Assembly: GCA_002839445.1 (NCBI GenBank)
Contig: PGYB01000002.1
Coordinates: 62,001-126,000 of the forward strand
Source: Candidatus Riflebacteria bacterium HGW-Riflebacteria-1
GTDB lineage: Bacteria > Muiribacteriota > Ozemobacteria > Ozemobacterales > Ozemobacteraceae
Length of the DNA: 64,000 bases
Direction of reading: 5' to 3'
In this document: positions 1 through 8,655 of the stretch, piece by piece
Layout: the number at the start of each line of letters is the position of its first letter
How positions within the stretch are numbered: the first letter of the stretch is position 1
Translations under genes and position numbers: made by a program
The notes under the pieces: model-generated
The model's input: the letters and a program-made list of their open reading frames with translations, nothing else
Databases searched by the model: none
Told to the model about the DNA's origin: nothing

Positions 1-3000
1 TTAGGTGCCAGGCCATCGTATACTATACTGAGAACATTGTCAGTGCGGTTGTTAAGGCTGTCTGCTATTCTTACGGCGTAGTCATTCGGGCCGACCATTG
101 CGGCTGTGATAGCTGAAACTGTAGCTGTAGCGAGGGTGCCACTGATAGTCAGCGGAACCCTACCCTGAAGAGCGTTGCTTACCGGGTCATAAATTTCAAG
201 GTAGTGTGGAAGGTTCTGTGTTGGCGCGATAGTGTAGGAAACGCTGAATACAGCATTGCCAACATAACGACTCCAGGGCTCGTTGATCAGCGGGCTAGAC
301 GAAATCGTGTTCTGCACTGTGCGCATGACAACGTTGCCGGCTGTGACTTCAGGGGCATAGGTGCGAACCTGAACCTGAAAAGCTGTGGCTCCATGTGTTG
401 ATGTAGTATTACCAGCGATGTCAGCGCCGCCAGAAACCTGATAATACCAGACTCCGTTTGGCATTGTGGGTGTAAAGGCTGCATCGTTGGTGAATTCTGC
501 TGTGGCGGTTGCCGACCAGCCTGAAAACGAGAAAGTCATTGTCTGCGTCGAAGTTGCCAGAGTCAGGGTTGGAATTACCGCCTGATCCATGTTTTCATTA
601 AAATTGACTCTGAAGATCGAACCGGCGGGAATTTTGCCAATAAAGTCATTTGGAATGATCGAACTGACTACAGGCTTCATTGTGTCGAGAACAATTGCTG
701 CCGAGGCAATGTCGTTAAAGCCTTCCAGCGCTCCGTCATTCTTGGTGTTAAGATCGTAAGCGTATGATGCGGTGAGGTTTGCCGAGTTTCCGAAGATGTC
801 AGTTACTCCGTAAACATTTACAACGGCGGGCACGCCCTGAAGGCTTGTTGGCAGGGCTGCGGTATTCTGGTAGCGAAATACGCCGCGCAATCTGCCATCT
901 ACGGTTCTTTCACTGTAATTGATAAAGGTTCCCGAAGCAACCCAGGCCCCCGAGTCCTGACGAAAGATCGCTGCTTTCGGTGTGGTCTGCCACTGCAGCG
1001 GCAGCGGTATACCATCTATGTCGGGAGGAAATACTTCGACTTCAAATGTCAGTTCGCTGGCAGTCTTTGCGCTGACCGGCGGTTTGTCGCTCATCGACAC
1101 GGCGGCGATCATGGCGCCGGTTAACGGTGTGCCAGTGGCTACAACCATCGAGCCAGGATAGTCTGATGGCAGATAGGCAAGGTTGGAATTGCCCCAGATG
1201 TTGGTAAAGGCACCGGCTTTGATCGTCATTTCCCATATCGGGCTTGGATTGGCCTGGTAAAGCGCGAGAATGTTTGTCAGGTCTTGATCGGAAAGGTGGA
1301 GAGTGACAGTAGAACTGGCAAAAAGCGGGTTGGCAGCTGCGCTGAGAGGATCGAGCTGTAGAGTCTGAACGCTGTTGCTGTTGCTTTCGTGCAGAATAAT
1401 GTTGCCATGAAAGCCGGTGGCGCGGTTGGCAAAGGTCGGCGTGGGTTCGATGAGGTATGGTACGTCGCCATTGCCGTTATAATTGCTGTTGGAAAGCAGA
1501 AGAAGGTCGGTTGCCGAAAGCACAAGGGTGCGCTGACCAATGTTGAGCTTCGGGTCGTCGGCCGGGCCTTTGAAAGCAAAGCTCGCAACCGGGCGGTTAT
1601 CAACGCCCTGGAGAGGGCTTGAAGCCGCTATGTGTGTGACTGGCTTGCCCAGAAAGTCTACTACAAAAGGTTTCTGAACGTGTCTGGCCGCGAAATACAG
1701 CTTTCTACTGGTATTGTTGGTAAGCTTGCGGGCTACCCAGCGGCGGCCGGTTTCGCAAAGCGTAATCTGCAGATGTGTGCTGCTTTTCCAGACAAAAGTA
1801 TCAGAAGCGATAGGATTAGTGCTGGCTGCCTGGAATACATATCCGAGGTTGTAGTCAACGTTGTTCTCAAAAGTCTGTGTGGTATCGCTGCCCAGCAACA
1901 TTACTGCCGCACTTGCTGCAACGCTGTTTTCATCCATTGCCTTGCTGAACAGCAGGTCAATAGTTATCGTGTTGGGCCAGGTCTGATTCATGGTGAAATG
2001 CGTTATTCTGGCCGGTTCTCGCCATGCTGAGCTGGTTATGTTAATCGGGTAATAGTTGACCGGGCGCAGCTCATTGCCCCACATATCGGTAACAGCCGAG
2101 GTGGCATTTTCATTGGTGACTTTCAGATAGATAGGCGTTGATGCCCACTCTGACATTGTTCTCAGCTGGTCGTTGGTCAGTTCAAGCTGAAAACTCGACA
2201 TATCCGGGACATAGGCATTGCCAACCGGAGGTGGAGTGAATTTTAGACTGACCGGTGCTCCGAGCGAGGAGCTGCCGACAATCTGCCAGTTGTCATAGTA
2301 AAACGAGCCACTGTCAAAGATTTCAGAAAGTCCCACGGAGACGATACTACCGTCAAATTCAGCGCTGACAAGGGTTGGCGCTACGTTGTCGACAAACATG
2401 CGTTCAGAGGTGTATGTCGCATTACCAGCTTTATCCATGGCGTAGAGCCATACTCTTTTCGCAATTCCGTCGTTGATTGCGGGCAGTCGGTTAACGGTGT
2501 AGCCTGAAACAGTAACCGCGCTGCTGCTGTCATCAACTCTCAAGTCAACAGTTCCGGTGCCGAATTCTCTAAAATCGAGCCAGGCTTTGTGAACAACCAG
2601 GTTGTTGGCAAAAGTTACGGTTGCAACCAGTCCGTCGCCGGTGATGCTGTTGCCGAGATTGTAAACCAGCAGATTTGAGCTGGAGGTCGCAAGGTAATAG
2701 TTTGGCGAAAGGCCCATACTTGCCACAAGAGCTGTGGGCAGGAAGTTGCGCACCTCAAAATCTGTGCAGACTGTGTATGTCGTTGAGCTGATATTGTTGA
2801 CATTGTCGACAGCTCTGATGCGATACGTCAGGTTGCCGCCGATCATCGGCCAGTTGGCGGGCAAGGCTGTTGCTGTTGCGATGGTAAACAGACCTTCATG
2901 GCGGTTTCTGGCGGTGTTAAAGGTCATTGTTGCTGATGCGAAGTCGGCCAATATCGTGCCGGTCGCCAGATTGGCGGTAACAACGGCATCCTGATAGTAA

Positions 3001-6000
3001 GTGGCGTTTGCCCAGACCATTACCACGTCGCCTGGTCCGGCATAGCCCGGGTTAACAAAGCCGTTGTCCTGCCAGAGAAGCATTCCGGAGTCGGTAAAGA
3101 TTACCGGCCGGCAGTCAACTTCGGTGAAGGTTTGCGACTGCGAAGTCGCCTTGTTCCCAGCTGTATCAGTGAGTGTGGCAGTAAAACGATGATTTGTGTA
3201 TTCACTGGTGGTTAAGAGGGTTGTTACTGTTCTCTGAGCTATAGAGCCGGCAATGGGAAGCGTTTCACTGGCTCCCATGCCGATGGCACGCATGTCTACG
3301 GTAACAGTGTTGATTGTGTTATCGGTTGGCTCTAATACGACAGTAAATGTAATAGTCTCACCAAGTTTAATGAAACTGGAGTCAACCATGCCGGTTACGT
3401 TCAGGGCAGTCTGTATCTGTGGCGGCAGGCTGTCAACCTGCAAGGTGTTAGTGTTGCTGGCGACAAAGTTCAGATCATTGTCTCTGGCTGTGATAGTCCA
3501 GGAAGTAGTAGCATTGTTGCTGGTGCCGTTTGCAACTACCGCGGAATGCTGATAAAGGCTGACTCCGCTGGTTGTTGAAACCAGTGACATTGCCTGGGCA
3601 CTGCTGAGGCCAAGACTGGCGAGGTTGATAACCGGAGCGACTCCTTCGTTTCTTGACACTTCGGCTTTGAACAGAATGGTGTCACCAATCTTTGCCATGG
3701 TTCCACCTGCCGGCAGGCTGGCTTCGGCCAGAGTAATCACTGGTGGCCAGTTGTCGACGCGTCTTTGCGCTGATTGCGCGATTGTTTTATTGCCAGATTT
3801 ATCGGTAAGGGTAACAGTAAACCTGTGGCTCGAAGAGTCATAATCGAACTGGGTGTAGTCATCGGTAGTAAGCCAATAGGCGTGATCTGCAACTAAGTAG
3901 GTAAGCTGTTCAGCGTTGGTTTTTCCGCCGAACTTGCTGAGATCTATTGTTGCTGTTCCAAGATCGGAGAAGGCGGTTGCCGCATCGAGAGAAATTGTAA
4001 ATTCAAGTTCTTTGTTGAGGTTAACGATACTGATGTCAGTATCATCAGGCGGATCATTGCGATAGGTAACGTTGACATCGAAATCACTTACTTTGATCGG
4101 CTTGTTGTCAATGTTGACAGGAGTAGTAATGTCAGCTGTGTCGGTATTGCCGGCATCGTCGGTAGCGGTGACTCTGAAGGTTTTTACAGCGCCATCGAAG
4201 AGTCCTTCCGGAATTCCACCAGGCAGAATATATTCATACCAGCCATCACTGGATGGGTAATCCGGGTGGTTGGATGCCCACATGTTTTCGGCGTTACCCT
4301 GATTTAACTGCAGCATGTTGATAGTGACGGTGACCGGGTTGTTGAATACGCGAGCGTAGAATTGGGCGCTGTTGCCGATTATCAATACTGTAGCCGGTGG
4401 GAGAGTGTCGAGTGCATCCGAACGGAAAGCAGTATCGACAATATCAGGCGGTTCGTTGTCGATCATCAGCTGGTTGGTGTATGCGGGAATTGTGTGACCG
4501 GGGACATTGCCGTTCACGGTGTCGTTGGCCCATACTGTCAATGAGATGAAACCATCGACTTTTTTGGGAGTAGCCAATGAGTCACTGGCGTTGGGCAATA
4601 CCCAGGTGCCGCGATATAAATTGCTGCCCACCGGGTAAAGAGTGTGCGGGAGCGGAATGCCCAGGCGTGTCAGATCAACAGATGCGCTTCCATTTTCGAT
4701 ATCAGCAACTGTGCATTCTACTGTCAGTTCATCACCGACCCTGATAATACTTGAATTATTGGGGTTGTTGCTGGTGAGCTGGACATTACTGATTGTCGGC
4801 GGTTTGTTGTCGATTCTGAGCGGCGGGGCAGCCGATTGTGATATCAGATTTCCGGCGAGGTCTCTGACCGATATGACGAAATCGTAGTCGATTACATCTT
4901 CAAGATTTCCCTGTGGAACTGTATAATTTGCGCGGAAAACATTGCTGGTGCCGACTCTATTCATCGGATACTGCGCTGAAGCACCAATTTCTGAGAGGTC
5001 GATAGTTGCGGTCAGCGTATCGGGATTGATATCGCTTGTAAGTTCTGCGGTAAATCTGAGCTGGCAGCTCATCGTTGCGGTGTCAAGGGGGGAGTCTTCA
5101 CCGTTGGGCAAAAATATATTCGCCGTCGGATTGGCAACATTTGGGGCATCGAGGTCGATTGCAATGTAGCGGTTTACGTTGACCTGGTTGCCATCATTGT
5201 CGGTAAAATTGAAAACTATGAGCAGGCTGCCGGTTTTTACATTGGCAGGGCTGAGTACTACATCCAGTTGCCAGGTGGCTGGATTGCCTGCGCCGGTTGA
5301 GGAAATCAGCTGCAATTCTGGAGAAGTGCTCAGGTCAGGACTGGAAGCTCCTCCACCCAGCGCAGCGCAGGTTGCCCTGACGGTATCGCCATCGTAAGCA
5401 GTTACTGCTGCGGTCAGTCTGAGAACATCGCCGGGCAGGGCAGTTGCATTGCCGGATTGTATTACGACATTTGTATTTGGATTGTCGACCACAGGCCCAA
5501 TGGCATCTACAAGTATTGGATTCGTCTGATAATTGATGGCGGGATGGCCGAGCATCGGGTCGTTGAGGGTAATTGTCAGAGGTCCGTTCCAGAATGCTCC
5601 TTGCGGGATTGTGTAGGTGGTGCGAAATACCGCTCCGTTCCAGGTCATGGGAGTTGTCGTGTTACCCATAAGATTGCCGAGAATGGGGTCGTTGATGCCA
5701 AGGTTGACTGTGCAGATGGTCCCGCCAAGTGGCGCCGCCTGGTAACGATTGTCTACAATCGTTATTGTAATCACATCTCCGGCTTTGGCTGTGGTCGGAC
5801 TTACGGTGGCTGCACTTCCTTCGACCTGACAGAGATCGACAAATGGCAAGGGATTTGTCGGTACAGTCAGCATTGTGGTGTCGTCACCCTGCGCGCTGAC
5901 ATTGATATTGTATTGCCCATACTGAACGCTTTGATTGAAGTTGTTGAGGTTGATGTTCGCCGTCCAGACATTGCCATTGGCATTCATGTTGGCAAAACCC

Positions 6001-6239
6001 ATGCCTATGGAAGTCAAATCTACGGTGGGCTGAAGTACCCATGCTACTGTGGGGGCTGTGAAAAACGCGACACAGGTTACTGTCATAGTGTCGCCACGGT
6101 TAAAGATACCGTTTCCGTCGGCATCATTGCCAAAAGATATGGCAACATTTGACAGTGTGATTGTCGCATGAGCAGGCATGCTGGCAGAAAGATTGAATAT
6201 CAGCATTAAAGCGAAGAACAGCCAACTCGATCGCTTCAT
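1..6239 (-). CDS. Giant secreted Ig-like repeat protein, C-terminal part beyond the window
   Basis: The frame is open from the ATG at 6239 to the left edge, giving 2079 complete codons with no stop, so the C-terminus lies outside the window. A GAGGAG Shine-Dalgarno site lies 5 bases before the ATG. The protein starts with a Sec signal peptide (MKRSSWLFFALMLIFN..., cleavage likely after a PAHA-like site near residue 26). The rest is a long series of beta-rich Ig-like modules. Many begin with an 'IDNxPPxI' or 'VDxxxP' linker and continue with 'VKxGDxxTxxxxV', and a 'D.AGN' loop recurs in them. No enzymatic motif was seen. Such chains are typical of cell-surface or secreted adhesive proteins, but the function is inferred from architecture only. 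The last codons visible (VYDGLAP) are the start of yet another module. The gene is divergent from the hicAB remnant. Confidence 0.85.
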   Translation of the reverse strand, partial: MKRSSWLFFALMLIFNLSASMPAHATITLSNVAISFGNDADGNGIFNRGDTMTVTCVAFFTAPTVAWVLQPTVDLTSIGMGFANMNANGNVWTANINLNNFNQSVQYGQYNINVSAQGDDTTMLTVPTNPLPFVDLCQVEGSAATVSPTTAKAGDVITITIVDNRYQAAPLGGTICTVNLGINDPILGNLMGNTTTPMTWNGAVFRTTYTIPQGAFWNGPLTITLNDPMLGHPAINYQTNPILVDAIGPVVDNPNTNVVIQSGNATALPGDVLRLTAAVTAYDGDTVRATCAALGGGASSPDLSTSPELQLISSTGAGNPATWQLDVVLSPANVKTGSLLIVFNFTDNDGNQVNVNRYIAIDLDAPNVANPTANIFLPNGEDSPLDTATMSCQLRFTAELTSDINPDTLTATIDLSEIGASAQYPMNRVGTSNVFRANYTVPQGNLEDVIDYDFVISVRDLAGNLISQSAAPPLRIDNKPPTISNVQLTSNNPNNSSIIRVGDELTVECTVADIENGSASVDLTRLGIPLPHTLYPVGSNLYRGTWVLPNASDSLATPKKVDGFISLTVWANDTVNGNVPGHTIPAYTNQLMIDNEPPDIVDTAFRSDALDTLPPATVLIIGNSAQFYARVFNNPVTVTINMLQLNQGNAENMWASNHPDYPSSDGWYEYILPGGIPEGLFDGAVKTFRVTATDDAGNTDTADITTPVNIDNKPIKVSDFDVNVTYRNDPPDDTDISIVNLNKELEFTISLDAATAFSDLGTATIDLSKFGGKTNAEQLTYLVADHAYWLTTDDYTQFDYDSSSHRFTVTLTDKSGNKTIAQSAQRRVDNWPPVITLAEASLPAGGTMAKIGDTILFKAEVSRNEGVAPVINLASLGLSSAQAMSLVSTTSGVSLYQHSAVVANGTSNNATTSWTITARDNDLNFVASNTNTLQVDSLPPQIQTALNVTGMVDSSFIKLGETITFTVVLEPTDNTINTVTVDMRAIGMGASETLPIAGSIAQRTVTTLLTTSEYTNHRFTATLTDTAGNKATSQSQTFTEVDCRPVIFTDSGMLLWQDNGFVNPGYAGPGDVVMVWANATYYQDAVVTANLATGTILADFASATMTFNTARNRHEGLFTIATATALPANWPMIGGNLTYRIRAVDNVNNISSTTYTVCTDFEVRNFLPTALVASMGLSPNYYLATSSSNLLVYNLGNSITGDGLVATVTFANNLVVHKAWLDFREFGTGTVDLRVDDSSSAVTVSGYTVNRLPAINDGIAKRVWLYAMDKAGNATYTSERMFVDNVAPTLVSAEFDGSIVSVGLSEIFDSGSFYYDNWQIVGSSSLGAPVSLKFTPPPVGNAYVPDMSSFQLELTNDQLRTMSEWASTPIYLKVTNENATSAVTDMWGNELRPVNYYPINITSSAWREPARITHFTMNQTWPNTITIDLLFSKAMDENSVAASAAVMLLGSDTTQTFENNVDYNLGYVFQAASTNPIASDTFVWKSSTHLQITLCETGRRWVARKLTNNTSRKLYFAARHVQKPFVVDFLGKPVTHIAASSPLQGVDNRPVASFAFKGPADDPKLNIGQRTLVLSATDLLLLSNSNYNGNGDVPYLIEPTPTFANRATGFHGNIILHESNSNSVQTLQLDPLSAAANPLFASSTVTLHLSDQDLTNILALYQANPSPIWEMTIKAGAFTNIWGNSNLAYLPSDYPGSMVVATGTPLTGAMIAAVSMSDKPPVSAKTASELTFEVEVFPPDIDGIPLPLQWQTTPKAAIFRQDSGAWVASGTFINYSERTVDGRLRGVFRYQNTAALPTSLQGVPAVVNVYGVTDIFGNSANLTASYAYDLNTKNDGALEGFNDIASAAIVLDTMKPVVSSIIPNDFIGKIPAGSIFRVNFNENMDQAVIPTLTLATSTQTMTFSFSGWSATATAEFTNDAAFTPTMPNGVWYYQVSGGADIAGNTTSTHGATAFQVQVRTYAPEVTAGNVVMRTVQNTISSSPLINEPWSRYVGNAVFSVSYTIAPTQNLPHYLEIYDPVSNALQGRVPLTISGTLATATVSAITAAMVGPNDYAVRIADSLNNRTDNVLSIVYDGLAP

Positions 6240-6481
6240 TTTATCTCCTCGTATTCAGCCCTGGAGCCCGGTCACAGCGACGCCGGCAGGTGCCATTTTT
6301 GCATATCAGATAATTAGTCCCTCTGTATATCGGCGCTCGTCAGCAGATTGCTTAGCAACAAAAAAACAGATGCGACCGCAGATTGCGCAGATTTTGCAGA
6401 TAAGGGAAAAAGAACAGATTTGCAGCTGGAGAGATAAGTTCAGCTGTTATATAATGAAGAATATGAGATGAGGAAAGTGGA
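6240..6481. other. Divergent intergenic leader region
   Basis: This non-coding stretch separates the giant gene (-) from the hicA remnant (+). About 6250-6300 is GC-rich within an AT-rich surround and would be transcribed as the leader of the giant gene. I could not fit it convincingly to a known riboswitch. The hicAB-proximal end contains a TATAAT box (separate entry). Confidence 0.5.
6427..6455 (+). promoter_or_regulatory. Possible promoter of the hicA remnant and hicB
   Basis: A TATAAT -10 box lies at 6450-6455, with a weak TGGAGA at the -35 position 17 bases upstream. It is about 27 bases before the ATG of the hicA remnant. The support is a good -10 box only. Confidence 0.35.
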
Positions 6482-6520
6482 ATGCCCCCCAAAATTAGAG
6501 AACTGATTGGTGAGAAATGA
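6482..6520 (+). pseudogene. hicA: Remnant of hicA toxin gene with large internal deletion
   Basis: A 12-codon ORF (MPPKIRELIGEK, then TGA) has a GAGGAAAG ribosome site just upstream. MPPKIREL(I) is the N-terminus typical of one group of HicA mRNA-interferase toxins, which normally run 60-80 residues and carry the catalytic 'GSHR' histidine. Here the sequence jumps straight to a stop codon that overlaps the hicB start (ATGA), the usual hicA-hicB junction. The simplest reading is an in-frame internal deletion that kept both ends of the gene. No catalytic residues remain. A chance ORF cannot be fully excluded because only about nine residues match. Confidence 0.6.
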
Positions 6521-6756
6521 AAGACAGTGCCAGGTATGTAAAAATTGTCGAGTGGTCAAACGAAGATCAGTGCTATGTTGGAAGCGCGCCAGGCATTGTT
6601 CTGGGCGGTTGTCACGGCGAAGATGAAAGGGCCGTTTTTGCCGAACTTTGTCAGATCGTCGAAGAAGCTATTGAACTCTATAAAGTCGACGGCAAGAGGT
6701 TGCCGCCACCTACCGCCGGCAAAGACCTCGCTTCTCGCCTGCTGAAAGCCGCATGA
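6517..6756 (+). CDS. hicB: HicB-family antitoxin, orphan
   Basis: This 79-residue protein has the HicB fold signature: an N-terminal 'YVKIVEWSNEDQCYVG' strand, 'APGIVLGGCHGEDE', then an amphipathic helix (VFAELCQIVEEAIELYK) and 'LPPPT'. HicB proteins neutralise HicA RNases and often repress their own operon. The gene overlaps the 12-codon hicA remnant by four bases (ATGA), so it was the second gene of a hicAB operon. It now has no partner toxin here. The reading frame is intact, so it may persist as an antitoxin against HicA encoded elsewhere or as a regulator, but neither is shown. The short C-terminus (DLASRLLKAA) does not show an obvious full-length DNA-binding domain. Confidence 0.85.
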   Translation: MKDSARYVKIVEWSNEDQCYVGSAPGIVLGGCHGEDERAVFAELCQIVEEAIELYKVDGKRLPPPTAGKDLASRLLKAA

Positions 6757-6846
6757 TACTATCTTATCGATCTTCTATGGCCTGATCCAGGTCTTGCGCT
6801 GCGTGGGTTTGATGACAAATTTTTGAGAGTGTGGTACTATCGGCTT

Positions 6847-7698
6847 ATGAAAGAGAAGAACCGGTTTTTTGCAGAGGTTGAAGCCGTCGACGCCAAGCTG
6901 TTGCAGGCCAGTGCGGCTGGAAACAGTTATTCGTTGCGGCAGCGCACAGCCGAGCGTCTGGTGCTGTTTTCGCTTGCCGGTCACATGATCAATGTTGTCA
7001 GCAAGGAACAGGGCTGTGGCCCTGATTTTATCATGTGCGGGCAGTTGCCGCCCCTCGACCAGCCGCTCGCCGAAGATGGCTGGAAACTGGCCGACAATTG
7101 CCTCAAAATACCTTTTTTAACACAGCTCAAATTGGCAAGCGGCAGATCATTTGATTCGACCGAGCGTTTTGTGATACGGGACTTTCCGGGGCACATGAAA
7201 AGCCTGATTGTCAGGCAGATCCGCAAGGCAAAGAGCCCTGAGCTCAATGATCTCGAAGGCCGGCTTAAGCGGCTCTCAGATACAATTCAGAACCACCTCA
7301 TCGAAATGTCTGAACTGCCGTTAATAAGTGTGGTCGGTTTTGGTGGCGGGTTTCCCGGGGTTGGCGATGCCGCCTTGTGCGGCTTGTTGCTGACGGCGCG
7401 CAATATGGCGCTTGGCCGGCGTTTTCGCGTCGGCTGGTATAAGCGCTTGACCGTTGAGCTGAAGAGATTTTTGCACCGCACTGGCGTGCATGGCAGAAAC
7501 TGGCTTAGTTACGCCATAGAGGGTCGTATGACCGAGCTGCAGCAGCACTTTTTCCACGCCATGCTCAAAGATTTCGAGTGTTCAGACGAGATTGTCGTAA
7601 AAAAAGTGGCCGCTGATCCGCTGATCAACGGCACCGCGTTTCTGATGGGAGTAAATACAACTCTCGATATGGTTCAGGCCGGCTTTTTCAACCCTTGA
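6847..7698 (+). CDS. Divergent DUF2877 (AllH-like) protein
   Basis: This protein of about 283 residues is counted from the ATG at 6847. A TTG at 6823 would add eight residues, and neither start has a convincing Shine-Dalgarno site. The middle contains 'VVGFGGGFPGVGDAALCGLLL', which resembles the glycine-rich 'GLGPGLTPxGDDxLxG' signature of DUF2877. The C-terminus 'PLINGTAFLMGVNTTL' resembles that family's second 'GxSSGxDxLxG' motif. Some DUF2877 members occur in purine or allantoin-type nitrogen pathways (AllH/FdrA context), but no such genes are nearby. No signal peptide or membrane segment is seen, so the protein is probably cytoplasmic. The family assignment is by motif memory and is moderate, and the substrate is unknown. 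Confidence 0.5.
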   Translation: MKEKNRFFAEVEAVDAKLLQASAAGNSYSLRQRTAERLVLFSLAGHMINVVSKEQGCGPDFIMCGQLPPLDQPLAEDGWKLADNCLKIPFLTQLKLASGRSFDSTERFVIRDFPGHMKSLIVRQIRKAKSPELNDLEGRLKRLSDTIQNHLIEMSELPLISVVGFGGGFPGVGDAALCGLLLTARNMALGRRFRVGWYKRLTVELKRFLHRTGVHGRNWLSYAIEGRMTELQQHFFHAMLKDFECSDEIVVKKVAADPLINGTAFLMGVNTTLDMVQAGFFNP

Positions 7699-7836
7699 GC
7701 ATACATGCATAAGGCTTCGTGCGCAAAAAACATGCCTGCGTCCTGATAATGTTCTTATAAATGGCTATTTTAGGTGTGTTTTGCCAGATGTCCTGTTCAA
7801 TTCAATTGTGACAAATGACTTGCAGTTGACGGTTGC

Positions 7837-8361
7837 CTAGACTGCGGCGGCCTTTGACAGGGGGTTGAATGCCGATGTGGTCTGGAAGAAGATGTCGTCG
7901 GCCGAGCGCATGCGCGGGATCGCCTGCTGTTTTTTGAGCGGGTCGAGTTCGTCGTTTTTCTGGCTGGCCATGAGGTCTTCGAGGTCACTGAAGAATTTTT
8001 CGAGTTCGCCGCTGTTTTTGCCTTTGGCGGTCGGGTGTTCGAGAACCTGTTTTTTGAGTGCGCCGATTTCTTCGGGCGAGAAGCGGTTGCTGACGTTTTT
8101 CATGAAGGCCTGGTTTTCTTCGGTCATGCCCTGGTTCATGATTCGGCCGGCAATAACGGTGGCAGCAAAGGCGATCTGGTTGTCTCTCGGCATTGAGTCA
8201 GTCATGTTCCAGAAGCGGTTAACCAGGTCGTCTTTTTTTAAGGCAGTATCGCGAAAGCGCTTTTCGTCGGCTTCAAAGCTGAGTCTGGTTTCGGCTCTGC
8301 TGCTTTCTTTTGCGCTGTCAGGGCGGTTGTAGAGATTCGGATTAAATTTGCCTATATTCAT
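7837..8361 (-). CDS. Hypothetical soluble helical protein
   Basis: This 174-residue protein has a clear GGAGGAAACAAATG start. I do not recognise it. It is highly charged and predicted mostly helical, with no signal peptide, membrane segment or cysteine cluster. The N-terminus (MNIGKFNPNLYNRPDS) looks disordered. The middle contains 'NRFSPEEIGALKKQVLEH', and the tail is rich in Lys, Asp and Ala. It converges with the DUF2877-like gene and stands alone on its strand, with a repeat-rich gap between its promoter side and hisS. It could be a lineage-specific structural or regulatory protein, but nothing in the sequence decides. Confidence 0.65.
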   Translation of the reverse strand: MNIGKFNPNLYNRPDSAKESSRAETRLSFEADEKRFRDTALKKDDLVNRFWNMTDSMPRDNQIAFAATVIAGRIMNQGMTEENQAFMKNVSNRFSPEEIGALKKQVLEHPTAKGKNSGELEKFFSDLEDLMASQKNDELDPLKKQQAIPRMRSADDIFFQTTSAFNPLSKAAAV

Positions 8362-8494
8362 TTGTTTCCTCCATGAATTCTATTTCTCGTTAACTATCGG
8401 AAGAAAGCCCGGCAAAGTTTAGAGAAAAAAGCAGGTGAGGATTAATCCGCCGATTACGCCGATTTCCGCAGATTCAGAGAACGAACCTTTGTCT

Positions 8495-8572
8495 TTCTGC
8501 GCGTAGCGAAGCGGAGTCGCAGAATCCATGCTTTTACCGACATTCTGGATCCTGCGACTTCGCGCAGGATGA
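8495..8572. repeat. REP-like bipartite palindromic repeat, copy 1
   Basis: Two imperfect hairpins are separated by about 25 bases. The first has arms TTCTGCG/CGCAGAA, and the second has ATCCTGCG/CGCAGGAT around an 'ACTTCG' loop. Closely similar units occur at 15424-15495 and 34872-34962, with a half unit at 31242-31265. All four are intergenic. A short GATTACGAGAAC hexamer stretch follows directly. Confidence 0.75.
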
Positions 8573-8603
8573 CAACGATTACGAGAACGAGAAAGCGCGG
8601 AAA

Positions 8604-8639
8604 AACCGTAGGGGTTCAACATGTTGAACCCCTACGGTT
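8604..8639. repeat. 36-base perfect palindrome, likely terminator of hisS
   Basis: This is a perfect 36-base inverted repeat with outer arms AACCGTAGGGG / CCCCTACGGTT and inner TTCAACATGTTGAA. On the minus strand it lies 16 bases after the hisS stop codon and runs into a T-rich stretch, so it can act as a Rho-independent terminator. An A-run on the other side would allow weak bidirectional use. The outer arms are identical to those of the palindrome at 31930-31965, so this is a dispersed element and not only a terminator. Confidence 0.75.
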
Positions 8640-8655
8640 AAAAAACTGGTTTGAT

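Noticed and set aside
5457..6152. A 231-codon plus-strand frame at the left end
   Set aside because: It is antisense to the giant secreted protein, which has a signal peptide, a ribosome site and continuous Ig-like modules.
6240..6370. c-di-GMP-I riboswitch in the leader of the giant gene
   Set aside because: The GGCAAA and CGCAAAGC core elements could not be placed in the required order, so it was kept only as an unexplained structured leader.
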